Numbered from the stretch's first letter, positions 6,950-15,815 are shown. The stretch: 25,172 nucleotides of DNA from Ruminococcus callidus (GCF_020709055.1 NZ_JAJFCK010000036.1:1-25172); one strand, 5' to 3'. Notes: a model not told the origin generated them from the letters alone. A program made the numbers and translations.

Positions 6950-9900
6950 TTATCCCATCACCGGAGCAGGCGCTGTCTCCGGACAGTCCTGAAAATACGG
7001 CGGATAGCAGTGCAGGATTGCCTTGCCCTCCGTCTGGTAGTCCGCCGCACGCTTGGGAAAGTCGTGGGGACAGACTGCTGCCATTTTGGCAGCGAGGAGG
7101 TGAAGCACGCCGGTTTCCACAGGATTTTGCAGCTTCTGACATGCCTCCTGCGCCAGTGCCCAATCCTTCAGATAGGCGGAGTCCTGTCTTTGACAGCGGA
7201 AATAGGCGAGGAACGCTTTGACCATGGGCTTTCCCATGAGGGTCAGTGTGTTTCCGTAGGCAGTGTCTGCCATGCGAAAATATTGCTCTGCTGTTTTTGA
7301 GTCGCCGGCGGAAAAATAGGTTAGCGCCAGATCGGTGTAAAACGTGGGCGCAATGCTGCATCCCTGTTCCCGACAGAGCGCAATCGCCTTGTTATAGTAG
7401 AGCACCGCCTCAGTGAGTGCGCCGGTGCGCCGTTTGATTTCCCCCAGATAGTTGTAGACGGCGGCGATGTTCAGAGTGTACGGCTTAGTGCGCATCTCCG
7501 TCTTGGAAAAATAGTCCACGGACTGCATCAGAGAGGTAAAGGCGTGTTCCCAATCACCGGTGTAGATGTAGTATGCTCCGCGCAGCCGGTGATAGAACGC
7601 ATGTTCCAGCCGGTTCTGGGTGCGCTGGGAGATCATCAGACCGTCTTTGGTGCAGCGATCCAGCAGCTCGGTGTCGTGGAGCTGGAGGGCATAGTAGGCG
7701 GACTGCCGCATAAAGCGCAGCAGGAATGCAGCGTTCTGCTTGGTGTACGGATCAGACAGTCCGGAGTCCAGACACTTTTTTCCCTCAGTGTAATTTCCGG
7801 TCAGAATGCAATAGCGGCTCTTGGCGTGCATCAGACGGGCAAAGAACTCGTGAAACTGCGCAAAATCCGGATTCAGTCGGTGGTATTCCAGCAGGTCGTT
7901 TTCGATGTGCTCAAAGTAGTGCAGCACATTGCTGGACGGTGTGGCAGTTTCTCCGCCGGTGGCGTCCAGCACCGGATACAGTTCATAGTTCAGACCGGAG
8001 TATGCCTCGATGTTCCAGATCTCGTAACACAGGCATTTCTCCCGATTTCTGGCGTGCTGGTAGTGGAAGAGAATCGCCTTGAGAGAGGGCATATCCATGT
8101 CTGTTTTCAGGCGCAGTTCCAGCGCTTCGGCGACTTTGTTGTGGAGAATGCGCCGGCGGGAGGGGGAGAGTTTCTCATAGATGTAGAGCCGCATCTTGCT
8201 GTGCACAAAGGTGATGTGCGGTTTTCCTTTCTCGCTCTTCTCCTGAATCAGGGCGTGTTCCTTCAGCTCTTCCAGATCGCTCAGCAGTTCCACGGAGTCC
8301 TGTTCATGGATCATGGTAAGGGTATTGAACGTGGCGAAATCGTGAAAGACGGAAATCGTGTCCAGCAGCGCACGTGCGGAGGGGGACAGTCCATTTAAGC
8401 GGTCATCCAGAATGCCCCGTGCAGAGAGAGATAGAAAACTGATGTTCTTTTGTTCCCGCAGATTGGCGACCATCTCAGACAGGAAAAAGAAGTTGCCCTG
8501 TGTTTCCGCATAGATCTTTTCCAGCATTTCCGGCGTAAAATCGGCGTGGGGGACGTGCGCCTGTAAATAGCGTGCGGACTCCTCCAGCGTCAGCCGTTCC
8601 ATGCTAAGCGGCAGCAGCAGTCCCTCTTTGGAGAGGGAACTGAAAAAGGTGATGGTGTCGTAGTCGGCGGTGGGCAGACTGGTGAGGACAAAAAAGATGT
8701 TGGGATTCCGCAGGCGGATGATGCTGGATACCAGTTCCTGTCCCATGGCATCCATGGCGTTGATGTTATCGAAATAGAACACCAGCCGTTTGGTGGCTGC
8801 CAGCTGTGTGATGATGCGCAGGATGCTGTTCTTGCAGGAGCGATAGCGAAAGCTTTTGGAAAGGTCATCTGTCAGCGGGATGTCCTCCGCCATAACACCG
8901 CCGAAGGTGGGAAAGAACTGCGCCACACTGTTGATGAAAGACTGCTGCAGCGAGATCTGCTGCATCTGAATGGCGCTGTCTATTTGAAAGATGATGTCGT
9001 TCCACGATTGGAGCGGCATATTTTTTTCGGCGAGAAAACAGGTTGCTGCAAGCACCAGCGTAGTATCCTGTGGGATCTCCGTCAAAAATTGCCGTACCAA
9101 ATAGCTCTTTCCTGCGCCGTGTTCGCCGGTGATGAGAATGTTCTGCATAGCAGCATAGGCAGTGCGCAGTTGGTTCAGCAGATCGCTGCGGAGCATTTCC
9201 GGTGCAGCATTCGGTACAGCTGGCTCTGCGGGCGGCTGCGGTACAGTTTCCGGTTCTGCCGAGGCATCCAGCCAGTGGTTCAGCAGAACGTGATACAGAT
9301 CGCTGGCTGCTTTGGAGGGCGCAATGCCGAACTCCTCCTCCAACAGCTGCTGAAGCTTCTGGTAGAGCTGTACGCCCTTGTGGAACAGCTCCTTTTTCTG
9401 ATAGATGCCCATGAGTGCCATGTAAATGCGCTCGTCGAAAGCGTCCAGTGCGGTGTATCGCTCAAAGAGTTCCTCCGCCTGTTCAGTTTCCAGCGCATCG
9501 GACTGCATGTGCTGATAAATGGCGTTGAGGTAGCGCCCGCTGTAGAGGGCGCGCTTCTCCTCCAGCCACTGGGTGTAGTTCTCCGCATTTTTGACGGAGA
9601 AGTCCTTGAGAAATTCGTCGTATGCGGGAAGCGAGCCGTCTGCGCTGCCGTCCAGGCTTTCGAGATCGGTGGATACCGCTGCCGATGGATTTAGCTGAAG
9701 CATGGACTTCTGCGGCGAGATGACCACCTCGTCATGAAACATTTTGCGGATGATATAAATGGCGTGGCGCAGGTTCTTTTTTGCAGTCAGCTCGTCCTCG
9801 TCCTCCCAGAGCAGGAGGGCAGCCTTATCACGGGAAATGGATTTTTCTACGGCAAGATAATAAAAGAGTGCCTCTGCCTTTTTATAAGGAAAGCGAATCA

Positions 9901-9955
9901 GCACGCCGTCTTCTTCGATTTTCGGAAATGAAAGCAGTTGTATCTGAATCATCAT
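6950..9955 (-). CDS. Large SARP/BTAD-type transcriptional regulator with NTPase and TPR-like domains
   Basis: Predicted multidomain cytoplasmic transcriptional activator of 1001 residues. The N-terminus (about 1-95) resembles an OmpR-like winged helix of the SARP type, with KKAEALFYYLAV and KKNLRHAIYIIRKM. A helical BTAD-like region follows (about 110-245). An NTPase domain has a P-loop ITGEHGAGKSYL (about 273-284) and a Walker B-like LVFYFDNINAMD (about 388-399). The C-terminal third is helical and TPR-like, with repeated alanine/tyrosine-rich units such as AAVYNYLGEIKRRTGALTEA. I prefer ATG 9955 (or the next codon) to an in-frame GTG at 9982, because AGGTG lies at 9963-9959 and the predicted transcript starts near 9978. 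Divergent placement suggests it activates the 10250-25113 operon. The effector is unknown. Confidence 0.82.
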   Translation of the reverse strand: MMIQIQLLSFPKIEEDGVLIRFPYKKAEALFYYLAVEKSISRDKAALLLWEDEDELTAKKNLRHAIYIIRKMFHDEVVISPQKSMLQLNPSAAVSTDLESLDGSADGSLPAYDEFLKDFSVKNAENYTQWLEEKRALYSGRYLNAIYQHMQSDALETEQAEELFERYTALDAFDERIYMALMGIYQKKELFHKGVQLYQKLQQLLEEEFGIAPSKAASDLYHVLLNHWLDASAEPETVPQPPAEPAVPNAAPEMLRSDLLNQLRTAYAAMQNILITGEHGAGKSYLVRQFLTEIPQDTTLVLAATCFLAEKNMPLQSWNDIIFQIDSAIQMQQISLQQSFINSVAQFFPTFGGVMAEDIPLTDDLSKSFRYRSCKNSILRIITQLAATKRLVFYFDNINAMDAMGQELVSSIIRLRNPNIFFVLTSLPTADYDTITFFSSLSKEGLLLPLSMERLTLEESARYLQAHVPHADFTPEMLEKIYAETQGNFFFLSEMVANLREQKNISFLSLSARGILDDRLNGLSPSARALLDTISVFHDFATFNTLTMIHEQDSVELLSDLEELKEHALIQEKSEKGKPHITFVHSKMRLYIYEKLSPSRRRILHNKVAEALELRLKTDMDMPSLKAILFHYQHARNREKCLCYEIWNIEAYSGLNYELYPVLDATGGETATPSSNVLHYFEHIENDLLEYHRLNPDFAQFHEFFARLMHAKSRYCILTGNYTEGKKCLDSGLSDPYTKQNAAFLLRFMRQSAYYALQLHDTELLDRCTKDGLMISQRTQNRLEHAFYHRLRGAYYIYTGDWEHAFTSLMQSVDYFSKTEMRTKPYTLNIAAVYNYLGEIKRRTGALTEAVLYYNKAIALCREQGCSIAPTFYTDLALTYFSAGDSKTAEQYFRMADTAYGNTLTLMGKPMVKAFLAYFRCQRQDSAYLKDWALAQEACQKLQNPVETGVLHLLAAKMAAVCPHDFPKRAADYQTEGKAILHCYPPYFQDCPETAPAPVMG

Positions 9956-9984
9956 TGTCACCTGGTCTTTTTTTAGTTTCACCC

Positions 9985-9995
9985 ATTATAACATA
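9985..9995 (-). promoter_or_regulatory. Extended -10 promoter of the large regulator
   Basis: On the minus strand a perfect TATAAT (9990-9985) is preceded by TGT, giving an extended -10 (TGN-TATAAT). A weak -35, TTGCAT, lies 17 bp further upstream (10013-10008). The predicted start near 9978 leaves a leader of about 23 bases and rules out the GTG at 9982 as start codon. Confidence 0.6.
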
Positions 9996-10249
9996 TTTCG
10001 ATTTTGAATGCAACTAAAACTTTATTTTTTTTAGAAATGGATGCGGAATTTGTGCAAAAGCAAAAAGCGACTCGGAAAACGTCTAAAATTCAACGCTCCG
10101 GATTCGGCAAACTCGATTTTCGTCGAATGGTACCGTTTGGAATCAACGTTCTTTTGACAGGCGAGGAGTATAATGGGAACCAGAAAGCAGGACAGCCGAC
10201 CGAAACGAGCGGGCGCAGTGCTTTTCCAGAAACCGAGGAGGGAATCACA
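9996..10249. promoter_or_regulatory. Divergent control region between the regulator and the catabolic operon
   Basis: This gap of about 250 bases holds the plus-strand operon promoter. TATAAT is at 10169-10174, but at 17 bp there is only ACGTTC, while a perfect TTGACA (10154-10159) is just 9 bp away, so a classical promoter is not formed and activator dependence is likely. Candidate repeats are AATTCAACGCTC (10087-10098) against AATCAACGTTC (10141-10151), CGT trinucleotides at 10121, 10134 and 10147 with a 13-bp period, the dyad TTCG-T-CGAA (10119-10127), and CGATTTT at 9999 and 10114, each followed shortly by GAATG. The ribosome binding site GAGGAGGG is at 10235-10242. I see no RNA gene. Confidence 0.45.
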
Positions 10250-12265
10250 ATGAACTATAATCAGGCAGCAGAACAGGCAATGACAATTCGACTGGATATG
10301 GAGTTGCCGGAGTATCCGGAATTTGTGGAGGGCATTCGCCGTGCACCGAAACGGGAGTCCAAGCTGAGCGAATCCGATATCCGTCTTGCCGTAAAGAATG
10401 CGCTTCGCTACATTCCGGAGCGGTATCACGAGCAGATGGCAAAGGAGTTCTACGATGAGCTGATGGAACACGGCAGAATTTACGGCTACCGCTTCCGCCC
10501 GTTCGGCAGAATCTACGGCAAGCCAATCTCCGAGTACAAGGGAAAATGCATCGAGGGCAAGGCGTTTCAGGTGATGATTGACAACAATCTGGATTTTGAA
10601 ATTGCCCTGTATCCTTACGAACTGGTCACCTATGGCGAGACCGGTCAGGTGTGCCAGAACTGGATGCAGTACCGGCTGATCAAAAAGTATCTGGAGGAAC
10701 TCACCGATACCCAGACGCTGGTGCTGGAATCCGGTCATCCGGTGGGACTGTTCCGTTCCTCCAAGACCTCGCCGAGAGTCATCATCACCAACGGTCTGAT
10801 GACCGGCTTGTTCGACGATCTGGAGAATTTCAACCGTGCCGCAGCTATTGGCGTGGCAAATTACGGGCAGATGACCGCTGGCGGCTGGATGTACATCGGG
10901 CCGCAGGGTATCGTCCACGGCACATTCAACACCCTGCTGAATGCCGGAAGATTGAAGCTTGGTATTTCCAAGGATGAAGATCTGAAGGGCAAGCTATTCA
11001 TCTCCTCCGGTCTTGGCGGAATGAGCGGCGCACAGGGAAAGGCTGCTGTGATTGCCGGTGCGGTTAGTGTGATCGCAGAGGTGGACATCTCCCGCATCCA
11101 GACCCGATACGAACAGGGCTGGGTCAGCTGCATCATGGACAATCTGGACGAGATCGCAGCCACGGTGCAGGAAAAGCAGGAGAAAGGCGAGGCATACGCC
11201 ATTGCCTACCACGGCAATGTCATCGACCTGTTGGAATATTGTCTGGCAAAGAACATCCACATTGATCTGCTGTCCGACCAGACTTCCTGCCACGTTCCGT
11301 ATGACGGCGGATATTGTCCCCAGGGCATCTCGTTTGAAGAGCGCACCCGCATGCTGGCAGAAGAGCCGGAGGCATTTGTGGAACTGGTCAACCAGTCCCT
11401 CCGCCACCACTACGAACTGATCTGCCAGCTCTCCAAGCGTGGCACCTACTTCTTCGACTATGGCAACAGCTTCCTGAAAGCAGTGTACGATGCTGGAGAG
11501 AAGAGCATCTGCAAGAACGGCGTGGACGAAAAGGACGGATTTATCTTCCCATCCTACGTGGAGGACATCCTCGGACCGCAGCTGTTCGACTATGGATATG
11601 GTCCGTTTCGCTGGGTATGCCTCAGCGGGAAGCCGGAAGATCTGGCAGCCACCGACCATGCAGCTATGGAATGTATCGACCCTAACCGCCGGTATCAGGA
11701 CAGAGATAATTACGTCTGGGTGCAGGATGCCGAGAAGAACCATCTGGTGGTCGGCACACAGGCACGTATCCTGTATCAGGATGCGCTGGGCAGAATGAAG
11801 ATTGCCCTGAAGTTCAACGAGATGGTGCGAAACGGCGAGATCGGGCCGGTCATGCTAGGAAGAGATCACCACGACACTGGCGGAACGGATTCTCCGTTCC
11901 GTGAGACCTCCAACATCAAAGACGGCTCCAACATCATGGCAGATATGGCAGTGCAGTGCTTCGCCGGCAACTGTGCACGTGGCATGAGTCTGGTTGCCCT
12001 GCACAACGGCGGCGGTGTCGGCATCGGCAAGTCGGTAAACGGCGGATTTGGCATGGTGCTGGACGGCAGCGAGCGTGTGGACACCATCCTCTCCATGGCG
12101 ATGCCGTGGGATACCATGGTGGGCGTTTCCAGAAGAAGCTGGGCACGCAACGAAAATTCCATCACAACGTGTCTGGAATATAATAAGCTGTATCAGGGCA
12201 CAGATCACATCACCATTCCGTATTGTGCTGATGATACAGTGATCGAAAAGGCGATTTCCGAATAA
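10250..12265 (+). CDS. Urocanate hydratase family protein (urocanase, long form)
   Basis: Urocanases use tightly bound NAD+ as an electrophile to hydrate an imidazole-acrylate ring, urocanate to imidazolone propionate. The 671-residue product has the NAD-binding GLGGMSGAQGKA near residue 254, GRDHHDTGGTDSPFRE (537-552) and HNGGGVGIGKSVNGG (from H585). From memory, long-form gut urocanases usually read W and E where this one has I and K in that last motif, and WVS where it has LVA before HNGGG. The substrate may therefore differ from plain urocanate. ATG 10250 follows GAGGAGGG by seven bases; an open frame extends upstream to 10004 but crosses the promoter. It is first gene of the operon. No HutH, HutI or HutG is near, so the symbol hutU is withheld. 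Confidence 0.85.
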   Translation: MNYNQAAEQAMTIRLDMELPEYPEFVEGIRRAPKRESKLSESDIRLAVKNALRYIPERYHEQMAKEFYDELMEHGRIYGYRFRPFGRIYGKPISEYKGKCIEGKAFQVMIDNNLDFEIALYPYELVTYGETGQVCQNWMQYRLIKKYLEELTDTQTLVLESGHPVGLFRSSKTSPRVIITNGLMTGLFDDLENFNRAAAIGVANYGQMTAGGWMYIGPQGIVHGTFNTLLNAGRLKLGISKDEDLKGKLFISSGLGGMSGAQGKAAVIAGAVSVIAEVDISRIQTRYEQGWVSCIMDNLDEIAATVQEKQEKGEAYAIAYHGNVIDLLEYCLAKNIHIDLLSDQTSCHVPYDGGYCPQGISFEERTRMLAEEPEAFVELVNQSLRHHYELICQLSKRGTYFFDYGNSFLKAVYDAGEKSICKNGVDEKDGFIFPSYVEDILGPQLFDYGYGPFRWVCLSGKPEDLAATDHAAMECIDPNRRYQDRDNYVWVQDAEKNHLVVGTQARILYQDALGRMKIALKFNEMVRNGEIGPVMLGRDHHDTGGTDSPFRETSNIKDGSNIMADMAVQCFAGNCARGMSLVALHNGGGVGIGKSVNGGFGMVLDGSERVDTILSMAMPWDTMVGVSRRSWARNENSITTCLEYNKLYQGTDHITIPYCADDTVIEKAISE

Positions 12266-12283
12266 AGAAGGGAGCGGTTGACC

Positions 12284-13498
12284 ATGAAACTAACAAAAGA
12301 AGAACAGGCAATGCTGGACGGCGAATTTGGTGCCGGTGTACAGCTTGCAATGAAAATACAGGTGGCAATCGGGGAGGCATACGATGCGCCGTATATGGTG
12401 CCCGTATCCAGAACCCATGTGGCGCTGAGCAATCAGGAGGCAGACCTCTGGTTTGCGGAAAAGCTGGTGGCTGGCGGTGCGACGTGCCGGGTTCTCCCCA
12501 CCGTCAATCCCTCTTTCAACTGGGAGCAGCTCAGCTGCGTCACCAAACTGGAGCCGGAGGATGAGGCAATCGTCAAGCGAACCCATGCGGCATACAATGC
12601 GCTGGGTGCGATCATGACTTATGACTGCACGCCGTATCTGGAGAAGAATGTGCCTCGGTTCGGCGAGATCTGCTCTTTCTCGGAGTCCAGCTGCACCCCG
12701 TTTATGAATTCCGTATACGGTGCAAGAACCAACCGTGAGGCAGCACAGAGTGCCCTTTGCGCAGCGGTGACCGGCGTAGTTCCGTATTACGGCTACCTGC
12801 TGGACGAGAACCGCAAGGGTGAGATTCTGGTTCATGTGGAAGCCGACATGGAGAACGATTTCGACTATCAGCTGTTGGGTTACTTTGCGCCGCAGAAGAT
12901 CGGGTTCAAGCTGCCGGTGTTTACCGGACTGAAAAATCCCACCAAGGAATCCCTCATGAATCTGGGTGCGCAGCTGAACACCGGCGGCAATGTGGCAATG
13001 TATCACATCGTCGGATTCACACCGGAGGCACCCACCATTGAGGCAGCGTTCCACGGCGAGGAAGTGCGGGAGGAGGTCACCATTACCAACGACGATCTGC
13101 GCTCCATGCAGTCCATGCTGACCGATCCGTACGGCAAGATCGATTTCGCCCTGTTCGGATGTCCTCACCTCACCATCGACCAGATCGGTGTCATTGCTGA
13201 GATGGTCAGGGGACAGAAGCTGGCAGTGCCGCTGTTTGTGATGACCTCCGGACTGTCGCTGGATCTGGCGAAGAAGATGGGCTACGAAGAGACGATTCGT
13301 CAGGCAGGCGGTCATATTTTCTCGGATACCTGTATGGATCAGCCATGCTGGAAGTTCCTGTACGGCAAGAAGGGCGTCACCGATTCGCCCAAGTGTGCAT
13401 ATTATACACGCCGCCGGCAGATGGAATTTGTGGTTGTCCCGCTGGAGCAGGCAGTAGAAGCTGCGCTGCGCGGCGAGATTCAGGGTTACCGAAAGTAA
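12284..13498 (+). CDS. Aconitase X large (catalytic) subunit, DUF521 family
   Basis: Aconitase-X proteins are iron-sulfur dehydratases. Characterised members act on cis-3-hydroxy-L-proline (bacteria) or mevalonate 5-phosphate (archaea), removing a beta-hydroxyl and an alpha-proton. The 404-residue product shows family motifs: SSCTPFMNSVYGARTNRE (family form near ESSAVVFANSVLGARTNR), a short LFGCPHLTIDQI, SDTCM near residue 345, and TDSPKCAYYTRRR near the end. Cysteines in these segments are candidate cluster ligands. ATG 12284 has AAGGGAG nine bases upstream; a TTG two codons earlier is less likely. The swivel subunit is the next gene, so the enzyme is of the two-subunit type. The substrate is unknown; the context suggests a beta-hydroxy acid made during heterocycle breakdown. 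Confidence 0.85.
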   Translation: MKLTKEEQAMLDGEFGAGVQLAMKIQVAIGEAYDAPYMVPVSRTHVALSNQEADLWFAEKLVAGGATCRVLPTVNPSFNWEQLSCVTKLEPEDEAIVKRTHAAYNALGAIMTYDCTPYLEKNVPRFGEICSFSESSCTPFMNSVYGARTNREAAQSALCAAVTGVVPYYGYLLDENRKGEILVHVEADMENDFDYQLLGYFAPQKIGFKLPVFTGLKNPTKESLMNLGAQLNTGGNVAMYHIVGFTPEAPTIEAAFHGEEVREEVTITNDDLRSMQSMLTDPYGKIDFALFGCPHLTIDQIGVIAEMVRGQKLAVPLFVMTSGLSLDLAKKMGYEETIRQAGGHIFSDTCMDQPCWKFLYGKKGVTDSPKCAYYTRRRQMEFVVVPLEQAVEAALRGEIQGYRK

Positions 13499-13519
13499 GC
13501 GAAGGGGGAACGAAGCACC

Positions 13520-13930
13520 ATGAAAACTTATTCGTGTCATAAAATCTCAGAGGGATGTGCAGAGGGCGAGATTCTGCTCTCCAAGGACGACTTCTGTTTT
13601 TATCTGGTCGATCCGAAAACAGGCGTTGTGATTGAAAAGAACCACTGCCTGTTCGGCAAGAGCATCGCCGGAAAGATTCTGGTTTTCCCCAACGGCAAGG
13701 GCAGCTCTGTGGTACAGGCGGACGGCATGTACCAGCTGAAAATGACGGGGATGGAACCCAAGGCAATGATCATTCAGAATCCGGACACCACGCTGGTGGC
13801 AAGCGCCATCATCATGGAAGAACCGCTGGTGGATCGGGTGGATCCGGAGTTCTATGCAAATATCAAGGACGGCGACAAGGTCGCAGTGGATGCGACCAAT
13901 GGCGTGATCACCGTAAAGGAGGAAGCGTAA
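13520..13930 (+). CDS. Aconitase X small (swivel) subunit, DUF126 family
   Basis: Partner of the preceding large subunit; together they form the aconitase-X dehydratase. The 136-residue swivel domain shows VDPKTGVVIEKNHCLFGKSI, KILVFPNGKGSS and DRVDPEFY, matching the DUF126 pattern in which a serine of the GKGSS loop is the proposed catalytic base. Length is normal for a free-standing small subunit. GAAGGGGG (13501-13508) precedes the start by 11 bases. The stop is one base from the iorA start, and the iorA ribosome binding site lies in this gene's last codons, so the two are probably coupled. Confidence 0.88.
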   Translation: MKTYSCHKISEGCAEGEILLSKDDFCFYLVDPKTGVVIEKNHCLFGKSIAGKILVFPNGKGSSVVQADGMYQLKMTGMEPKAMIIQNPDTTLVASAIIMEEPLVDRVDPEFYANIKDGDKVAVDATNGVITVKEEA

Positions 13931-13931
13931 G

Positions 13932-15797
13932 ATGAAAAAGACAGTCAGCGGAAACGAAGCCATTGCCTATGGCGCTCTGCGTGCCGGCGTGAAGGTGGTC
14001 AGCGGTTATCCGGGCACCCCCTCCACAGAAGTGATTTCCAGTCTGTTGAAGATGGATCTGCCGGGAACCTACGTGGAATGGAGTACCAACGAAAAGACAG
14101 CGTTTGAAGTGGCAGCCGGTGCTGCACTGGCGGGAAGCCGTGCGCTGTGCACCATGAAGATGTCCGGTCTGAACGTGTGCTATGACTCTCTGATCGGTAT
14201 CGCTTATTCGGGATGTAAGGGCGGTCTGGTCGTCTATGTAGCAGACGATCCGGGTGTGACCGCCGGTATGTGCGAGCAGGACACCAGAGGCTTTGCCCTT
14301 ATGTCGGATATGCCCATGCTGGAACCGTGCTCTGTGGCAGAGACCTACGAGCTGACCAAGTTTGCGTTCGAGCTTTCCGAGCAGATCGGCGGGCCGGTGT
14401 TTGTGCGGCTGGTGACGAACAACTCCCAGTCTCACGCCTGCATCGAGATCGAAGAACGCATCCTGCCGCCGGAATCCCAGCCGCTGCCGGTACGGGATAC
14501 CGCAAAGTTCACCAAGGCCGGCGCTGCCATCTGTATGACGCAGCACCGTGACCTGATCGCACGTCTGGCAAAGGCGGAGGAGATCATCGCACAGCAGGAT
14601 CGGAACCGCATGCGTCTGGGCAAGAAGGACGGCGTCGGCATCATCTCCGTGGGCATCACCAACGGCTACCAGAATGAGGCGCTGGAGAGTCTGTCGGAGG
14701 CTGGTGTGGATGTATCTGAGATCTCCTCGCTGGAGCTGATCGCTTCTATTCCCTTTGCCAAGGAGAAGATCGAAACCATGATCTCCCACTGCTCCACCCT
14801 GCTGATCGCCGAGGAGTTGGAGGGACACATTGAGAAGTACGTTTACATGCAGGCGTATAAAATGGGCAAGCAGGTGAAGATTCTCGGTAAGGAGGACGGC
14901 ACCTATGAGCGCATCGGCGAATACGATGCGCAGATTCTCCGCAAGGGTATCTGCAAGGCACTGGATGTTGCGCTGCCGGAATGCTTCGCCGATTTCAAGG
15001 CTGCACCGGAGGACAACTGCACCAAGCGGCCCATCGGCTTCTGCGCAGGCTGTCCGCACCGCGGCACGTACATGGGCATTGAAGCCGGACTGAAGAAAGC
15101 CGGACTGAAGAAAAAGGACGTGCTCATCACCGGCGACATCGGATGTACCATTCTGGGCATCAGCCCGCCTTTCGAAATCCTGTGGACAGAACTTGCCATG
15201 GGCGCTTCGATTCCGCTGGCACAGGGCTTTGCCTACAGCAATATCCCGTCCCCGATCATCGCCACCATTGGTGACTCCACGTTCTTCCACGCCGGTATGA
15301 CCGGTCTGGTCAACGCCGTACAGCACCACATCAACATGACAGTAGTCATTCTGGACAACGGCTGGACTGCAATGACCGGCATGCAGGTCAATCCGGGTAC
15401 CGTTCAGTCCTGTCAGATGGGCGAGTGGCAGCAGCTAGATCTGATTCAGGTAGTCAAGGGTCTGGGCATCTCCGAGGAGAACCTCTATGTGGTTGACCCG
15501 TACGATCATCTGTCTGTGGCAGATGCCGTAAAGGAATGTCTGGAAAAGGATGGCGTCAAGCTCATCCTCTCCAGAAGAGAGTGTGCAATTCAGGCAGCGA
15601 GAAGAAAGGTCAAGTATTCGCCGGTCAAGGTCATTCCGGAAAAATGCATCATGTGCAGAAAGTGCATCCATGTTTCCGGCTGTCCGGCAATCACACTGGG
15701 CGAGAATTCCATTGCGCTGGATCCGTCCACCTGCAACAACTGCGGACTTTGCGCACAGGTTTGTCCGGTCGGTGCCATTGAAAAGCAAGCGGAATAA
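13932..15797 (+). CDS. iorA: Indolepyruvate:ferredoxin oxidoreductase alpha subunit
   Basis: Thiamine-diphosphate and iron-sulfur enzyme subunit that oxidatively decarboxylates an aryl or other 2-oxo acid to its acyl-CoA, reducing ferredoxin. The 621-residue product begins with the pyrimidine-type domain (SGNEAIAYGALRAG, SGYPGTPSTEV). It continues with FCAGCPHRGTYMG and the diphosphate-binding region (GDIGCTILG, IGDSTFFHAG, DNGWTAMTG). It ends with two ferredoxin-like motifs from C572: CIMCRKCIHVSGCP and CNNCGLCAQVCP. Length fits IorA. AAAGGAGG lies nine bases before ATG 13932. IorB follows after 18 bases. The preferred 2-oxo acid is not evident; an imidazole-derived or ring-opened 2-oxo acid would fit the operon. 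Confidence 0.95.
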   Translation: MKKTVSGNEAIAYGALRAGVKVVSGYPGTPSTEVISSLLKMDLPGTYVEWSTNEKTAFEVAAGAALAGSRALCTMKMSGLNVCYDSLIGIAYSGCKGGLVVYVADDPGVTAGMCEQDTRGFALMSDMPMLEPCSVAETYELTKFAFELSEQIGGPVFVRLVTNNSQSHACIEIEERILPPESQPLPVRDTAKFTKAGAAICMTQHRDLIARLAKAEEIIAQQDRNRMRLGKKDGVGIISVGITNGYQNEALESLSEAGVDVSEISSLELIASIPFAKEKIETMISHCSTLLIAEELEGHIEKYVYMQAYKMGKQVKILGKEDGTYERIGEYDAQILRKGICKALDVALPECFADFKAAPEDNCTKRPIGFCAGCPHRGTYMGIEAGLKKAGLKKKDVLITGDIGCTILGISPPFEILWTELAMGASIPLAQGFAYSNIPSPIIATIGDSTFFHAGMTGLVNAVQHHINMTVVILDNGWTAMTGMQVNPGTVQSCQMGEWQQLDLIQVVKGLGISEENLYVVDPYDHLSVADAVKECLEKDGVKLILSRRECAIQAARRKVKYSPVKVIPEKCIMCRKCIHVSGCPAITLGENSIALDPSTCNNCGLCAQVCPVGAIEKQAE

Positions 15798-15815
15798 GAA
15801 AGGTGTGGTACGAAA

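Noticed and set aside
9956..9982. GTG start for the large regulator, nine residues upstream
   Set aside because: The extended -10 promoter predicts transcription from near 9978, and AGGTG is well placed for ATG 9955 or 9952.
10154..10174. TTGACA and TATAAT as a normal housekeeping promoter
   Set aside because: The spacing is only 9 bp instead of about 17, so the two hexamers cannot be used together.
10004..10249. Open reading frame upstream of the urocanase that would add about 82 residues
   Set aside because: It crosses the operon promoter TATAAT, its sequence is low-complexity at first, and ATG 10250 has an excellent ribosome binding site with a typical family N-terminus.
10250..12265. 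Calling the operon a normal histidine-utilisation (hut) operon
   Set aside because: Only the urocanase is hut-like; HutH, HutI and HutG are missing and most of the operon has no role in the classical pathway.
12284..13930. Phosphomevalonate dehydratase (archaeal mevalonate pathway)
   Set aside because: No mevalonate or isoprenoid genes are nearby and the host appears to be a clostridium, which would normally use the DXP pathway.
12290..15329. Long minus-strand open frames (for example 12290-13540 and 13908-15329)
   Set aside because: They lie exactly opposite well-conserved genes, give Cys/His/Arg-rich products without family motifs, and are explained by codon bias of the plus-strand genes.
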